The notes under the pieces are model-generated. The model was not told the origin of the DNA and ran no database searches. It saw only the letters and a list, made by a program, of their open reading frames with translations. A stretch of DNA of 64,000 nt from Paracoccaceae bacterium (GTDB taxonomy: Bacteria > Pseudomonadota > Alphaproteobacteria > Rhodobacterales > Rhodobacteraceae): the NCBI GenBank assembly GCA_029862205.1, contig JAOTXT010000012.1, positions 1 through 64,000 on the forward strand, in the 5' to 3' direction. Made by a program: the position numbers and the translations under genes. Shown piece after piece: positions 16,995 through 25,065 of the stretch; position 1 is the first letter of the stretch; each line of letters starts with the position of its first letter.

Positions 16995-17792
16995 ATGCAA
17001 AGCCGCGAGATCATGGGCCAGCGGCGTTTCGGCGCCGTCAATTGGATCGGCCTGCAGACCCTGACCGCCCGCGAAATAAGGCGTTTCGCGGGGATTTGGG
17101 CGCAAACGATCGTGGCCCCGGTGGTGACCTCGGCACTGTTCATGCTGGTCTTCTGGCTCGCCTTCGCCGCCCGCAGGGGCGGCGGCGACGATTTCGCCGC
17201 CTTCCTGGCGCCCGGCATCCTGATGATGTCGGTGATCCAGAATTCGTTCGCCAACACCTCGTCCTCGATCATCGCCGCCAAGATCCAGGGCAATATCGTC
17301 GATACCCTGATGCCGCCCCTCAGCCCCGCCGAGACCCTGGCGGGTTACGCGCTGGGGGGCGCCGCGCGCGGGGTCGCCTGTGCCCTGGCCACGGGGATGC
17401 TGATCTTCCCGTTCGCCGGTGTCGGGCTGGCGCATCCCATCTGGGCGCTGGCCTTCGTGCTCTCGGGCGCGCTGATGCTGGCGCTCCTGGGCGTGCTGGG
17501 CGGCATTTTCGCCGAGAAGTACGACCAGATGGCGGCGATCACCAATTTCGTGATCACGCCGCTCTCGTTCCTCTCGGGCACCTTCTATTCGATCGACATC
17601 CTTCCCGAACCCTTCCGCACGATCAGCCAGTTGAACCCGTTCTTCTATCTGATCGACGGATTCCGCTATGGCACGCTCGGCACCTCGGATGCCGATCCGG
17701 CCCTGGGCCTGGTCTTCACGTGCGCGCTGAACCTGGCGCTTGGCACGCTCGCCTGGCACTGGATCCGGCGCGGATACAGGCTGAAATCCTGA
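16995..17792 (+). CDS. ABC-2 type transporter permease
   Basis: 265 residues with about six membrane spans and the ABC-2 family pattern (FAAFLAPGILMMSVIQNSFANTSSSI; FLSGTFYSIDILP near the C-terminus). It resembles YadH/NodJ exporters. It should move a substrate outward together with an ATPase subunit that is not next to it here, so the partner must be encoded elsewhere. It is divergent from gcrA (108 bp gap). Substrate unknown. Confidence 0.88.
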   Translation: MQSREIMGQRRFGAVNWIGLQTLTAREIRRFAGIWAQTIVAPVVTSALFMLVFWLAFAARRGGGDDFAAFLAPGILMMSVIQNSFANTSSSIIAAKIQGNIVDTLMPPLSPAETLAGYALGGAARGVACALATGMLIFPFAGVGLAHPIWALAFVLSGALMLALLGVLGGIFAEKYDQMAAITNFVITPLSFLSGTFYSIDILPEPFRTISQLNPFFYLIDGFRYGTLGTSDADPALGLVFTCALNLALGTLAWHWIRRGYRLKS

Positions 17793-17914
17793 CCGGCCGC
17801 GCTCCGGTGGCTGACCAGAATTTCCTTGCAACGCCCGGCCGTTCGCGCTTCCCATAGCCCGAGGCCAGAACGGCCCGTCCCGAAATCGGGAAAAGGAAGA
17901 GGGAGATAAACGCC

Positions 17915-18751
17915 ATGAAAAAGATCATCGCGGGGCTCGCCGCCTCGGCCATCGCACTCAGCGCCGGATCGGCCATTGCCGCCCAGCAATGCAGCAACGA
18001 CGTCTGGAAGAAGGTGATGGAGCGCGGCAAGGTCGTGATCGGCGTCAAGGCCGACTACAAGCCATGGGGTTTCCGTAACGAGAACGGCGACCTGGTCGGC
18101 ATGGAGATCGACATGGCCCAGGACGTGGCCGACGCCATGGGCGTCGAGCTGGAACTGGTGCCGGTGCAGTCCTCGAACCGGATGCAGTTCCTGGAACAGG
18201 GCAAGACCGACATGATGATCGCCACCATGTCCGACCGCGCCGACCGGCGCGAAATCGTCGGCATCGTCGGTCCCAACTACTACACATCCGGCACCAACGT
18301 GATGTCGCCCAAGGCCCTGGGCCTGACCGACTGGGAGGATCTGCGCGGCAAGCCGGTCTGCGGAAAGCAGGGCGCGTTCTACAACCAGATCGTCGAGGAG
18401 CGCTATGGCGCCGAGATCATCGCCTTTACCGGCAATGCCGAGGCCAAGCAGGCGCTGCGCGACAAGAAGTGCATTGCCTGGGTCTACGACGACTCGTCGA
18501 TCGGTTCGGATTTGGCGTCCGGCAATTACGACGACTTCGAAATGCCGCTGAACTCGGAAGACGACAACCCCTGGGGCCTGGCGGTTCCGAAGGCCGAAGA
18601 GCACTGCGTCTTCGGCAACTTCATGTCGGGCATGCAATATAACTGGCACCGCTCGGGCCGTCTGATCGAGCTCGAGGCCAAATGGGGCATCAAGCCGACC
18701 ACGTATCTGATGGACCAGGCCGCCCGCCACGAAGATTGGCTGGCCAAGTAG
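17915..18751 (+). CDS. Polar amino-acid-type ABC transporter substrate-binding protein
   Basis: 278 residues. The signal peptide is MKKIIAGLAASAIALSAGSAIAA, with cleavage near residue 23. The mature protein is a SBP_bac_3 domain: RGKVVIGVKADYKPWGFRNENGDLVGMEIDMAQDVADAMG, then DMMIATMSDRADRREIVG and FYNQIVEERYG. It should bind an amino acid or a similar cationic or polar solute in the periplasm. Four Cys residues could form disulfides. It heads an operon with enzymes and an ABC importer, and a stem-loop after its stop (18776-18801) may keep its mRNA level above that of the genes behind it. Confidence 0.92.
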   Translation: MKKIIAGLAASAIALSAGSAIAAQQCSNDVWKKVMERGKVVIGVKADYKPWGFRNENGDLVGMEIDMAQDVADAMGVELELVPVQSSNRMQFLEQGKTDMMIATMSDRADRREIVGIVGPNYYTSGTNVMSPKALGLTDWEDLRGKPVCGKQGAFYNQIVEERYGAEIIAFTGNAEAKQALRDKKCIAWVYDDSSIGSDLASGNYDDFEMPLNSEDDNPWGLAVPKAEEHCVFGNFMSGMQYNWHRSGRLIELEAKWGIKPTTYLMDQAARHEDWLAK

Positions 18752-18775
18752 TCCAATGTCGGTGATCTGAGCTTT

Positions 18776-18801
18776 GCCGGGCCGGCGAATGCCGGCCCGG
18801 C
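18776..18801 (+). promoter_or_regulatory. Strong stem-loop after the binding-protein gene
   Basis: An 11-bp perfect GC stem, GCCGGGCCGGC-gaat-GCCGGCCCGGC, is followed by CTCTCTCC rather than a T-run. It sits between the binding-protein gene and the enolase-superfamily gene. A hairpin in this place usually protects the upstream message or lowers read-through in ABC operons. Confidence 0.7.
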
Positions 18802-18828
18802 TCTCTCCGCCAGGTCCAGGTACACGCC

Positions 18829-19932
18829 ATGGTCAGCACGATCAACGACATCCGGGCGATCCCGGTGGGCCTGCCCTTCCAGCAGCACGAGGGGCCGCCG
18901 GCGGGGTTCGGCGGCAAGGTCTGGCAGACGCTGGATATCCTGCTGGTCCGGGTCGAGACCTCGGACGGGATAGTCGGCTGGGGCGATGCCTTCGGCTATA
19001 ACGCCCTTTCCTCAACGAAGGCAGCGGTCGATGATTTGGTCGCACCGCTTGGCGTTGGCCAAGATGCGCGCGACATCGCCGGGGTGATGGACCGGCTATC
19101 GCGAACATTGCATCTATTCGGCCGGTCGGGGCCGGTGCAGTACGCGCTCTCGGGCCTCGACATCGCACTTTGGGACATCGCGGGCAAACGCGCCGGGCTG
19201 CCGGTGGCCCAGCTTCTGGGCGGCGCTGGGCGCACCGCCGTCCCATCCTATGCCAGCCTCTTCCGGATTGCCGATAATGACTTGGTGGCGCGGGTTTGCG
19301 AGGGGCTCGCCGAAGACTGTTTCTCCGCGATCAAGCTGCACGAGATCGACCCCCACGCGACCTTGGCCGCGCGCCAGGGGGCGGGTCCGGACATAGATCT
19401 GATGATGGATGTCAACTGCCCCTGGGATCTGGTTACCGCGCGCGAGGCGGCGGCGATCATGGCCCCGGCGGACCTTAAATGGCTCGAGGAGCCGATCTGG
19501 CCGCCCGAGGACTTCGCCGCGCTGTCGGCACTCGCCGCCAGCGGGATTCCGCTCGCGGCGGGTGAGAACGTGGCCAACGCGGAGGAGATGACCCGCCTGG
19601 CCAGCGCCCCGGGTGTCAGCTACGTCCAGCCGAGCGTCACCAAGATCGGCGGCATCACCGCCTTCCACCGGGCCGCGCAGGCGGCGAAGCTGGCGGGCCG
19701 CCGGGTCGCGCCGCACTCGCCCTATTTTGGCCCGGGCCTGCTGGCCACGCTGCAGTTGGCCGCGGTCCACACGGACATCGAATATATCGAGATGTTCGGT
19801 GCGACCCTGACGACACCCCTTTTTGACGGCTTTGGACTGCCGGGCCCGGACAAGCGCTTTGCGATCCCTACTGGGCCGGGGCTGGGCGCCGACCCTGAAC
19901 CGGACGTCATCAACCGGTTCCTCTTAGGATGA
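18829..19932 (+). CDS. Mandelate racemase / muconate lactonizing enzyme family protein
   Basis: 367 residues of the enolase superfamily. The N-terminal capping domain is followed by a TIM barrel with metal ligands in MMDVNCPW, KWLEEPIWP and AAGENVAN, and the VTKIGGI strand. The barrel motif that usually reads KxK appears as AIKLHE, so the second Lys seems to be His. Members abstract a proton next to a carboxylate and act as racemases, epimerases, dehydratases or cycloisomerases. In this operon it may epimerise or dehydrate the imported compound. The start ATG has no strong ribosome-binding site (CAGGTCCAGG upstream). It overlaps the aminotransferase gene by 4 bases. Confidence 0.88.
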   Translation: MVSTINDIRAIPVGLPFQQHEGPPAGFGGKVWQTLDILLVRVETSDGIVGWGDAFGYNALSSTKAAVDDLVAPLGVGQDARDIAGVMDRLSRTLHLFGRSGPVQYALSGLDIALWDIAGKRAGLPVAQLLGGAGRTAVPSYASLFRIADNDLVARVCEGLAEDCFSAIKLHEIDPHATLAARQGAGPDIDLMMDVNCPWDLVTAREAAAIMAPADLKWLEEPIWPPEDFAALSALAASGIPLAAGENVANAEEMTRLASAPGVSYVQPSVTKIGGITAFHRAAQAAKLAGRRVAPHSPYFGPGLLATLQLAAVHTDIEYIEMFGATLTTPLFDGFGLPGPDKRFAIPTGPGLGADPEPDVINRFLLG

Positions 19933-21254
19933 CGGGGAAGGATATGTCGACAGATCTGACAGAAGCCCGCGGTCTGCTGATCCGCTATGGCGGCGATCAG
20001 TTCGAGCGGGCCTTTGTCCGGGCCGAAGGTTCGGTGGTCTGGGACGACCAGGGCCGCGAGATCCTGGATTTCACCTCCGGCCAGATGTGCGCGACCATCG
20101 GGCACAATCACCCGGCGCTGATCAGCGCCATGGAGAAGGCGGGCGAGACCGCGGTCCATCTCTTCTCCGGAATGGTGCCGCAAGCGGTGCTGGACCTGGC
20201 GGTCAAGCTGCAGGACTGGCTGCCGAAGCCCTTGAAGCGGGTGCTACCGGTCAATACCGGGGCCGAGAGCAACGAGGCGGCCCTCCGGCTCGCCAAGATG
20301 GCGACCGGGGGCTACGAGGTGGTGGCGCTCGGCGGCTCGTGGCACGGGGTGACCGGCGCCGCGGCCCAGGCGTCCTATGCGTCAGACCGCAAGGGCTACG
20401 GGCCTAAGGTGCCGGGCGGCTTCGTCCTGCCCGAGCCCAACGCCTATCGCTGCCCAGTGGATCACTGCCGGGACAGATGCGACATGACCTGCCTCAAAGC
20501 GGGCCTGCGCCTCTTCGACATGCAGAGCGACGGGGCGGGCGCGGCGGTGATCGCCGAGCCGATCATCTCGGCCGGCGGCGTGATCGTGCCGCCCGAGGGC
20601 TATTTCGGCGAACTCGCGGGGGCGGCCCGTGACCGGGGCATGATGATGGTCTTCGACGAGGCCCAGACAGCATGCGGCCGCATCGGGGCCAAGACGGGGG
20701 CCCATGCGACCGGCGTCACGCCCGACATTCTGACCATGTCCAAGACCATCGGCGGCGGCCTGCCTTTGGCGGTGACGGCCACCAGCGATGAGATCGAGGA
20801 GAAGGCGCACGCGGCGGGCTTCACCTTCTACACATCGCATGTGGCCGACCCGCTGCCGGCGCTGGCCGGGATCGCGGTGCTCGAGACCATCGAACGCGAG
20901 AACCTGATCGAGGCGGCGGCCGAGAAAGGTGCCCGCCTGCGTGCCGGGCTCGAGGCCTTACAGCAGAAATACGAAGCCATTGGCGACGTGCGCGGCCAGG
21001 GCCTGCTGTTGGGCGTCGAACTGGTCGAGGACCGCGAAAGCCGCAAGCCCAACCACCGCCTTGGCGCCGTTACCACCGACGAATGCTTTCGCCGCGGCCT
21101 GTCGATGAACATCCGCCGCCGCCCCGAGCGCGGCGCCGTCTGGCGCATCGCGCCGCCCCTGACCGTGACCGATACCGAGATCGACCGGGCGCTGGACATC
21201 CTGGACGGCGCATTGGCGGCTGGGCTCGACCATCTTGCGGGAGAGACCACCTGA
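19929..21254 (+). CDS. Class III PLP-dependent aminotransferase
   Basis: 441 residues of the aspartate aminotransferase fold type I, class III. The motifs are NTGAESNEAALRLAKMATGG (residues 109-128), VFDEAQTACGRIG with the PLP-contacting Asp243, and Lys272 in MSKTIGGGLPLA. An insert holds four cysteines (175, 180, 184, 188; C-x4-C-x3-C-x3-C), which could bind a metal or be structural. It should move an amino group from, or decarboxylate, the imported amino compound; 2,2-dialkylglycine decarboxylase and omega-aminotransferases are the nearest types I can name. ATGA overlaps join it to the genes on both sides. An alternative ATG lies at 19944. Confidence 0.9.
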   Translation: MTGKDMSTDLTEARGLLIRYGGDQFERAFVRAEGSVVWDDQGREILDFTSGQMCATIGHNHPALISAMEKAGETAVHLFSGMVPQAVLDLAVKLQDWLPKPLKRVLPVNTGAESNEAALRLAKMATGGYEVVALGGSWHGVTGAAAQASYASDRKGYGPKVPGGFVLPEPNAYRCPVDHCRDRCDMTCLKAGLRLFDMQSDGAGAAVIAEPIISAGGVIVPPEGYFGELAGAARDRGMMMVFDEAQTACGRIGAKTGAHATGVTPDILTMSKTIGGGLPLAVTATSDEIEEKAHAAGFTFYTSHVADPLPALAGIAVLETIERENLIEAAAEKGARLRAGLEALQQKYEAIGDVRGQGLLLGVELVEDRESRKPNHRLGAVTTDECFRRGLSMNIRRRPERGAVWRIAPPLTVTDTEIDRALDILDGALAAGLDHLAGETT

Positions 21255-21997
21255 TGGAGGAGTTTTTCCGCCAACTCGCCGACGAGGCGCCGCGCTGGAA
21301 CTTCATCTGGATGTACGAGGAACGCCAGCAGGGGAAGATTCTGTCGGGCATCTGGATGACGATCAAACTCTCGATCGCCTGCGTGATCTTCTCGGTCGTC
21401 ATCGGCGTGATCGGGGCCTGGCTGCAGGGGGCGCAGTCGCGGATCCTGCGCGCAATCGTGCAGGGCTACATCCAGTTCTTCCGGAACACGCCGCCCTTCG
21501 TGCAATTGCTGTTCTTCTACTTCGCCCTGGGGCAGTTCACGCCCACCTACTCGCCCGACGGCTGGCTGGAAGTGCCGGTCATCACCAATGTGGGCTGGGC
21601 GATCATCTCGCTCTCGTTCTTCGCCGGGGCCTTCAATGTCGAGATCTTCCGCGCAGGGATCGAGGCGGTGCCAGAGTCAACCGTCGAGGCGTCCGAGAGC
21701 CTGGGCTTCTCGCGCCTCCAGACCTACCGCTACGTGGTTCTGCCGCTGGCGTTCCGGGTCTGCTTGCCGGCGCTCAACAACAACCTGGTGAACCTGGTCA
21801 AGACGACGACCCAGGCCTTCGCCATCGCGGTGCCGGAACTCCTATACCAGTCGGTCACGATCTGGAACGATTTCCCCAGCGCCCAGAACCCGACCATGCT
21901 GCTTCTGTTCACCGTCTACATCCTGCTGGTCGCGGTGCTGGTCTTCGGCATGCACAGGTGGGAGCGGTCGATGAGGATTCCCGGCTATGGGCAGTAG
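21254..21997 (+). CDS. Amino acid ABC transporter permease
   Basis: 247 residues with about five spans of the His/Glu/Gln/Arg (HisM) permease type. The EAA loop reads PESTVEASESLGFSRLQTYRYVVLPLAFRVCLPALNNNLVNLVKTT. The start ATG at 21254 overlaps the aminotransferase stop by one base (TGATG). The frame is open much further upstream, but that is a shadow of the aminotransferase gene. It pairs with the next permease as a heterodimer in the inner membrane. Confidence 0.93.
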   Translation: MEEFFRQLADEAPRWNFIWMYEERQQGKILSGIWMTIKLSIACVIFSVVIGVIGAWLQGAQSRILRAIVQGYIQFFRNTPPFVQLLFFYFALGQFTPTYSPDGWLEVPVITNVGWAIISLSFFAGAFNVEIFRAGIEAVPESTVEASESLGFSRLQTYRYVVLPLAFRVCLPALNNNLVNLVKTTTQAFAIAVPELLYQSVTIWNDFPSAQNPTMLLLFTVYILLVAVLVFGMHRWERSMRIPGYGQ

Positions 21998-22001
21998 GGC
22001 C

Positions 22002-22892
22002 ATGAAACGCGGGATAGTCGGCATCACCGCGCCCGGGCGCACGGACCTGGCGGTCCTGAAGCCGTTCCGGCCGCAGACCACCGGGCCGGACCCGATGCTG
22101 CTGACCCGTTGGGTCGCGAACCTGCCGGTCTGGACGCCGTTGGCCCTGCTGAGCATCGCGCTTCTGTGGCCCGTCCTCGCCCATGCCCAGGGCAAATACG
22201 GCTACGCCGATGCGACCGAGGCCTTGTGGCGCTGGCTGCCATTCCTGGTCTGGTCCGGCTTCTTCTTCAACGTGCTGATCTCGGTCCTGTCGATGGCCAT
22301 CGGCACCGTGGCGGGCGCGGCTCTCGGCCTGGCGCAGATCTCGCTTAACCCGGTGGTCAGGCGGATCGCCTGGTTCATCACCCAGCTCTTCCGCAACTCG
22401 CCCTGGCTGGTGATCCTGTTCATCGTGCTGCTGGCCTTCCCATTCGAGATCGTGATCGGCGGGGTGATCATCCCGATCCCCGACTGGATCAAGGCGGTGA
22501 TCGGGCTGAGCCTGCCGATCATGGCCAATATCTCCGAGATCGTCCGCGGCGCCGTTGCCTCGGTTCCGACCGCGCAGTGGGAGGCATCCGAAAGCCTCGC
22601 CTTCTCGCGCCGGCAGACGCTGTGGCAGATCATCCTGCCGCAATGCTACAAACGGATGATCCCGCCCTGGATGAACTGGTACGCGATCCTGACCATGGCG
22701 ACGCCGCTCTGTTCGCTGCTGGGCGTTGAGGAGCTGATCACCCTCACGCGTCAGGCAATGGAGGGCGAGGACAACCATCCCGAACTGCTGGTGCCGTTTT
22801 ACAGTTTCGCGTTGATCATGTTTTTCGCGTATTGTTACCCGATCGCGCGCTGGACCATTGCGCTCGAGCGCAAGTTTGCGGTGAAGCTTTGA
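22002..22892 (+). CDS. Amino acid ABC transporter permease, second subunit
   Basis: 296 residues with a longer cytoplasmic N-terminus than its partner. The EAA loop reads PTAQWEASESLAFSRRQTLWQIILPQCYKRMIPPWMNWYAIL. Two starts are possible: ATG at 21987, overlapping the previous gene by 11 bases, or ATG at 22002 after TAGGGCC. I chose 22002 because of the spacing, without strong proof. It forms the membrane channel with the preceding permease. It is followed 11 bp later by a small unknown gene. Confidence 0.92.
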   Translation: MKRGIVGITAPGRTDLAVLKPFRPQTTGPDPMLLTRWVANLPVWTPLALLSIALLWPVLAHAQGKYGYADATEALWRWLPFLVWSGFFFNVLISVLSMAIGTVAGAALGLAQISLNPVVRRIAWFITQLFRNSPWLVILFIVLLAFPFEIVIGGVIIPIPDWIKAVIGLSLPIMANISEIVRGAVASVPTAQWEASESLAFSRRQTLWQIILPQCYKRMIPPWMNWYAILTMATPLCSLLGVEELITLTRQAMEGEDNHPELLVPFYSFALIMFFAYCYPIARWTIALERKFAVKL

Positions 22893-22903
22893 AGGAGGCC
22901 GAC

Positions 22904-23308
22904 ATGCGCGACGCAGACAAGCCCGCCCTTGAAGGCGAGATCCTGGGCAACGAGATCCCCGACCCGGGGACCCGTGAGGTGACCCCGGGCTGGATCACGC
23001 GCAACCGCGATTTGATTCGCAAGGGACAGTCGGTCGCGCGCGCGCTGATCGTCGTCGCCCCGCCTCCGGCCCGACTGGCGCTCGCCGCTGCCTCGACTGC
23101 GGCGGACGGCCTTTTGCTGGCAGCGGATTTCCGGCGCGGGTTGATCGATGGCAAGACCGCAGGTGTGCGGGCCGGCGAAGTGGCGCTGGAGGGCGCCGCC
23201 ATCATCGCCGCCACCCGGCTCGCGCCGCAGTTCTTCTCGCGGCACCACCGCAAGCTCGCCGCCGCGCAATCGGTCCTGCGCCGCGTGCAGCCGGCGCCCT
23301 GCGGCTGA
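22904..23308 (+). CDS. Small protein of unknown function within the ABC operon
   Basis: 134 residues, not recognised. The start ATG at 22904 has GAAGGAGG 5 bases upstream, one of the best ribosome-binding sites in the operon, so it is probably expressed. The N-terminal 35 residues are acidic (GEILGNEIPDPGTREVTPG), followed by RNRDLIRKGQSVARALIVVAPPPARLALAAASTAADGLLLAADF. That part is Ala-rich and moderately hydrophobic, perhaps membrane-associated. The C-terminus is basic (FFSRHHRKLAAAQSVLRR). It lies between the second permease and the ATPase, so it may act with the importer. Function unknown. Confidence 0.7.
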   Translation: MRDADKPALEGEILGNEIPDPGTREVTPGWITRNRDLIRKGQSVARALIVVAPPPARLALAAASTAADGLLLAADFRRGLIDGKTAGVRAGEVALEGAAIIAATRLAPQFFSRHHRKLAAAQSVLRRVQPAPCG

Positions 23309-23348
23309 CCTGCCCGCCCACAATCCGGCCAAGAATGGAGCGCGAGGC

Positions 23349-24107
23349 ATGAACCTGGAAACAGCCTGGACCCCTGACCAGCCGATCGTCTCGCTGAAGG
23401 ACGTGCACAAATCCTTCGGGAATCTGGAGGTTCTGAAGGGCGTCTCGCTCGACGTGATGAAGGGCGAGGTGATCTGCATCATCGGGCCGTCGGGCTCCGG
23501 TAAGTCGACGCTCATCCGCTGCGTCAATGCGCTCAACGACATCCAGGCGGGGTCGATCACCGTCGAGGGGCAGGAGGTGCATGACCCGAACCTCGACAAG
23601 CTGGAGCTGCGCAAGAAGGTCGGGATGGTGTTCCAGCAATACAACCTCTTCCCCCACAAGACGGCGCTTGAGAACGTGATGATGGCGCCCTTGCTGGTGC
23701 TGAAGCAGGACAAGGCCAAGGTTGAAGAGCGCGCCCGCGCGCTGATGGCCAAGGTGCGCCTGCAGGGCAAGGAGGACAGCTATCCGGGTGAGCTATCCGG
23801 TGGCCAGCAGCAGCGCGTGGCGATCGCACGCAGCCTTGCCATGAACCCGGACGTGATGCTTTTCGACGAGGTCACCGCCGCGCTCGACCCCGAAACGGTC
23901 AAAGAGGTGCTGGTCACGATCAAGGACTTGGCGCAGGAGGGAATGACCTGCATCCTGGTCACCCACGAGATGGGATTTGCCCGCGAGATCGCCGACCACA
24001 TCTACTTCACCGACCGGGGCGTGATCGTCGAGCATGGACCGCCCGCCACCTTCTTCAAGGAGGCGAAGGACCCGCGGACGCAGGAGTTCCTGAGCCAAAT
24101 CCTGTAG
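23349..24107 (+). CDS. Amino acid ABC transporter ATP-binding protein
   Basis: 252 residues of the GlnQ/HisP type. Walker A is GPSGSGKST, the Q-loop is VFQQYNLFPHKT, the signature is ELSGGQQQRVAIARSLA and Walker B is VMLFDEVTAALDPE, with the switch His in VTHEMGF. The start ATG at 23349 was chosen over the longer frame because the family N-terminus fits (IVSLKDVHKSFGNLEVLKG). It powers the importer formed by the two permeases upstream. Its stop codon TAG (24105-24107) is supplied by the GTAG of a REP hairpin that begins at 24104. Confidence 0.95.
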   Translation: MNLETAWTPDQPIVSLKDVHKSFGNLEVLKGVSLDVMKGEVICIIGPSGSGKSTLIRCVNALNDIQAGSITVEGQEVHDPNLDKLELRKKVGMVFQQYNLFPHKTALENVMMAPLLVLKQDKAKVEERARALMAKVRLQGKEDSYPGELSGGQQQRVAIARSLAMNPDVMLFDEVTAALDPETVKEVLVTIKDLAQEGMTCILVTHEMGFAREIADHIYFTDRGVIVEHGPPATFFKEAKDPRTQEFLSQIL

Positions 24108-24126
24108 GGTGCGTTTTCAACGCACC
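24104..24126 (+). repeat. Solo REP hairpin overlapping the ABC ATPase stop codon
   Basis: GTAGGGTGCGTT-ttc-AACGCACC, related to the type B REPs around RAYT B but with a TT/AA stem end. Its GTAG contains the TAG stop of the ATPase gene. A degenerate half-copy (GGTGCGTAGGACC) may follow at about 24139-24151. Confidence 0.88.
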
Positions 24127-24157
24127 ATGCGCCACAGGGGTGCGTAGGACCAACACT

Positions 24158-24973
24158 CTACGGGCGCGGGCGGACCAGGAACAATTCGCGCTTCAGGTGC
24201 CCCTTATTCAGAACCTCGATGCGGCGGCGCATCCGCGCCTGCCTTGCGTCGAAATCCACGCCCATGAGGGGTTCAAGGTCGCCCCTCAACGACTCCTCGA
24301 CCCCGATCTTGCGCAAGCAATTCTCCGAGAAGCGGGCCGTAAGGTCGTCACGCGTCACTATCTCCCAACCGGTCGCGTCCAGCATCTCCGGGTAGCTGCG
24401 CTCGGACTCGACGAATTCCGGTGCGGTCTCGGCGGCCGCGGCGTGATCCGGTTTCGACAAACCCTCGCGGATATAGATGACGGAGAACGCCATCAGGCCA
24501 CCTGGCCGCAGCACCCGGCGGCATTCGGCCAGCACCGCTTGCTTCTCGACCAGGCAGCAGAGCACGTCCGAGTGGTTGATCGCATCGAAGCTGGCATCGG
24601 CGAACGGCAGATGCGCGGCGTCGGCGACGGCCAACCGGCATCGATCCGCCACGTGATCCTCAACCGCGCGCTTCGCCGCGATCGCAAGGCCGTCAAACGG
24701 CAGGTCGGTCAAGGTTACCTCACAGCCGCTCTGGCGGGCCATGTAGAGGCTGGGCCACCCTGCCCCGGCGCCAATCTCAAGCAACGAGACGCCTGGCGCG
24801 AGCCCCAGCGCCCGGATGATCCCATCGACCTCTGCCCGGTCCGCCCAGCTGGTGCCGCCATAGTCGCAACCGCAGACCGCGCAATCGACCTGGCGGATCG
24901 GCGCTTGCGTCGATCGCCGATACTGAGCGGCGAAATCGTCCCGCTTCGCCAGTTCCGCAGCCGTCAGTCCCAT
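24158..24973 (-). CDS. Class I SAM-dependent methyltransferase
   Basis: 271 residues. The SAM-binding glycine loop is SLLEIGAGAGWPSLYMARQSG (about 64-84), followed by TLTDLPFDGLAIA and DAAHLPFADASFDAINHSDVLCCL, then RVLRPGGLMAFSVIY. This is the Methyltransf_11/25 Rossmann fold. The N-terminus has a CAVCGCDYGG stretch with three cysteines, which could bind a metal. The methyl acceptor is unknown. It lies opposite the ABC operon and divergent from the amidinotransferase-like gene, 92 bp apart. Confidence 0.88.
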   Translation of the reverse strand: MGLTAAELAKRDDFAAQYRRSTQAPIRQVDCAVCGCDYGGTSWADRAEVDGIIRALGLAPGVSLLEIGAGAGWPSLYMARQSGCEVTLTDLPFDGLAIAAKRAVEDHVADRCRLAVADAAHLPFADASFDAINHSDVLCCLVEKQAVLAECRRVLRPGGLMAFSVIYIREGLSKPDHAAAAETAPEFVESERSYPEMLDATGWEIVTRDDLTARFSENCLRKIGVEESLRGDLEPLMGVDFDARQARMRRRIEVLNKGHLKRELFLVRPRP

Positions 24974-25065
24974 GGCCGTTCGCCATAGCGCAGGCTCGCG
25001 CGAATGGATAGAGTCTTGCGCGCATTGCCGCGGTGAATACCGCGAACAGGTTCCGGAGGTCTGAC

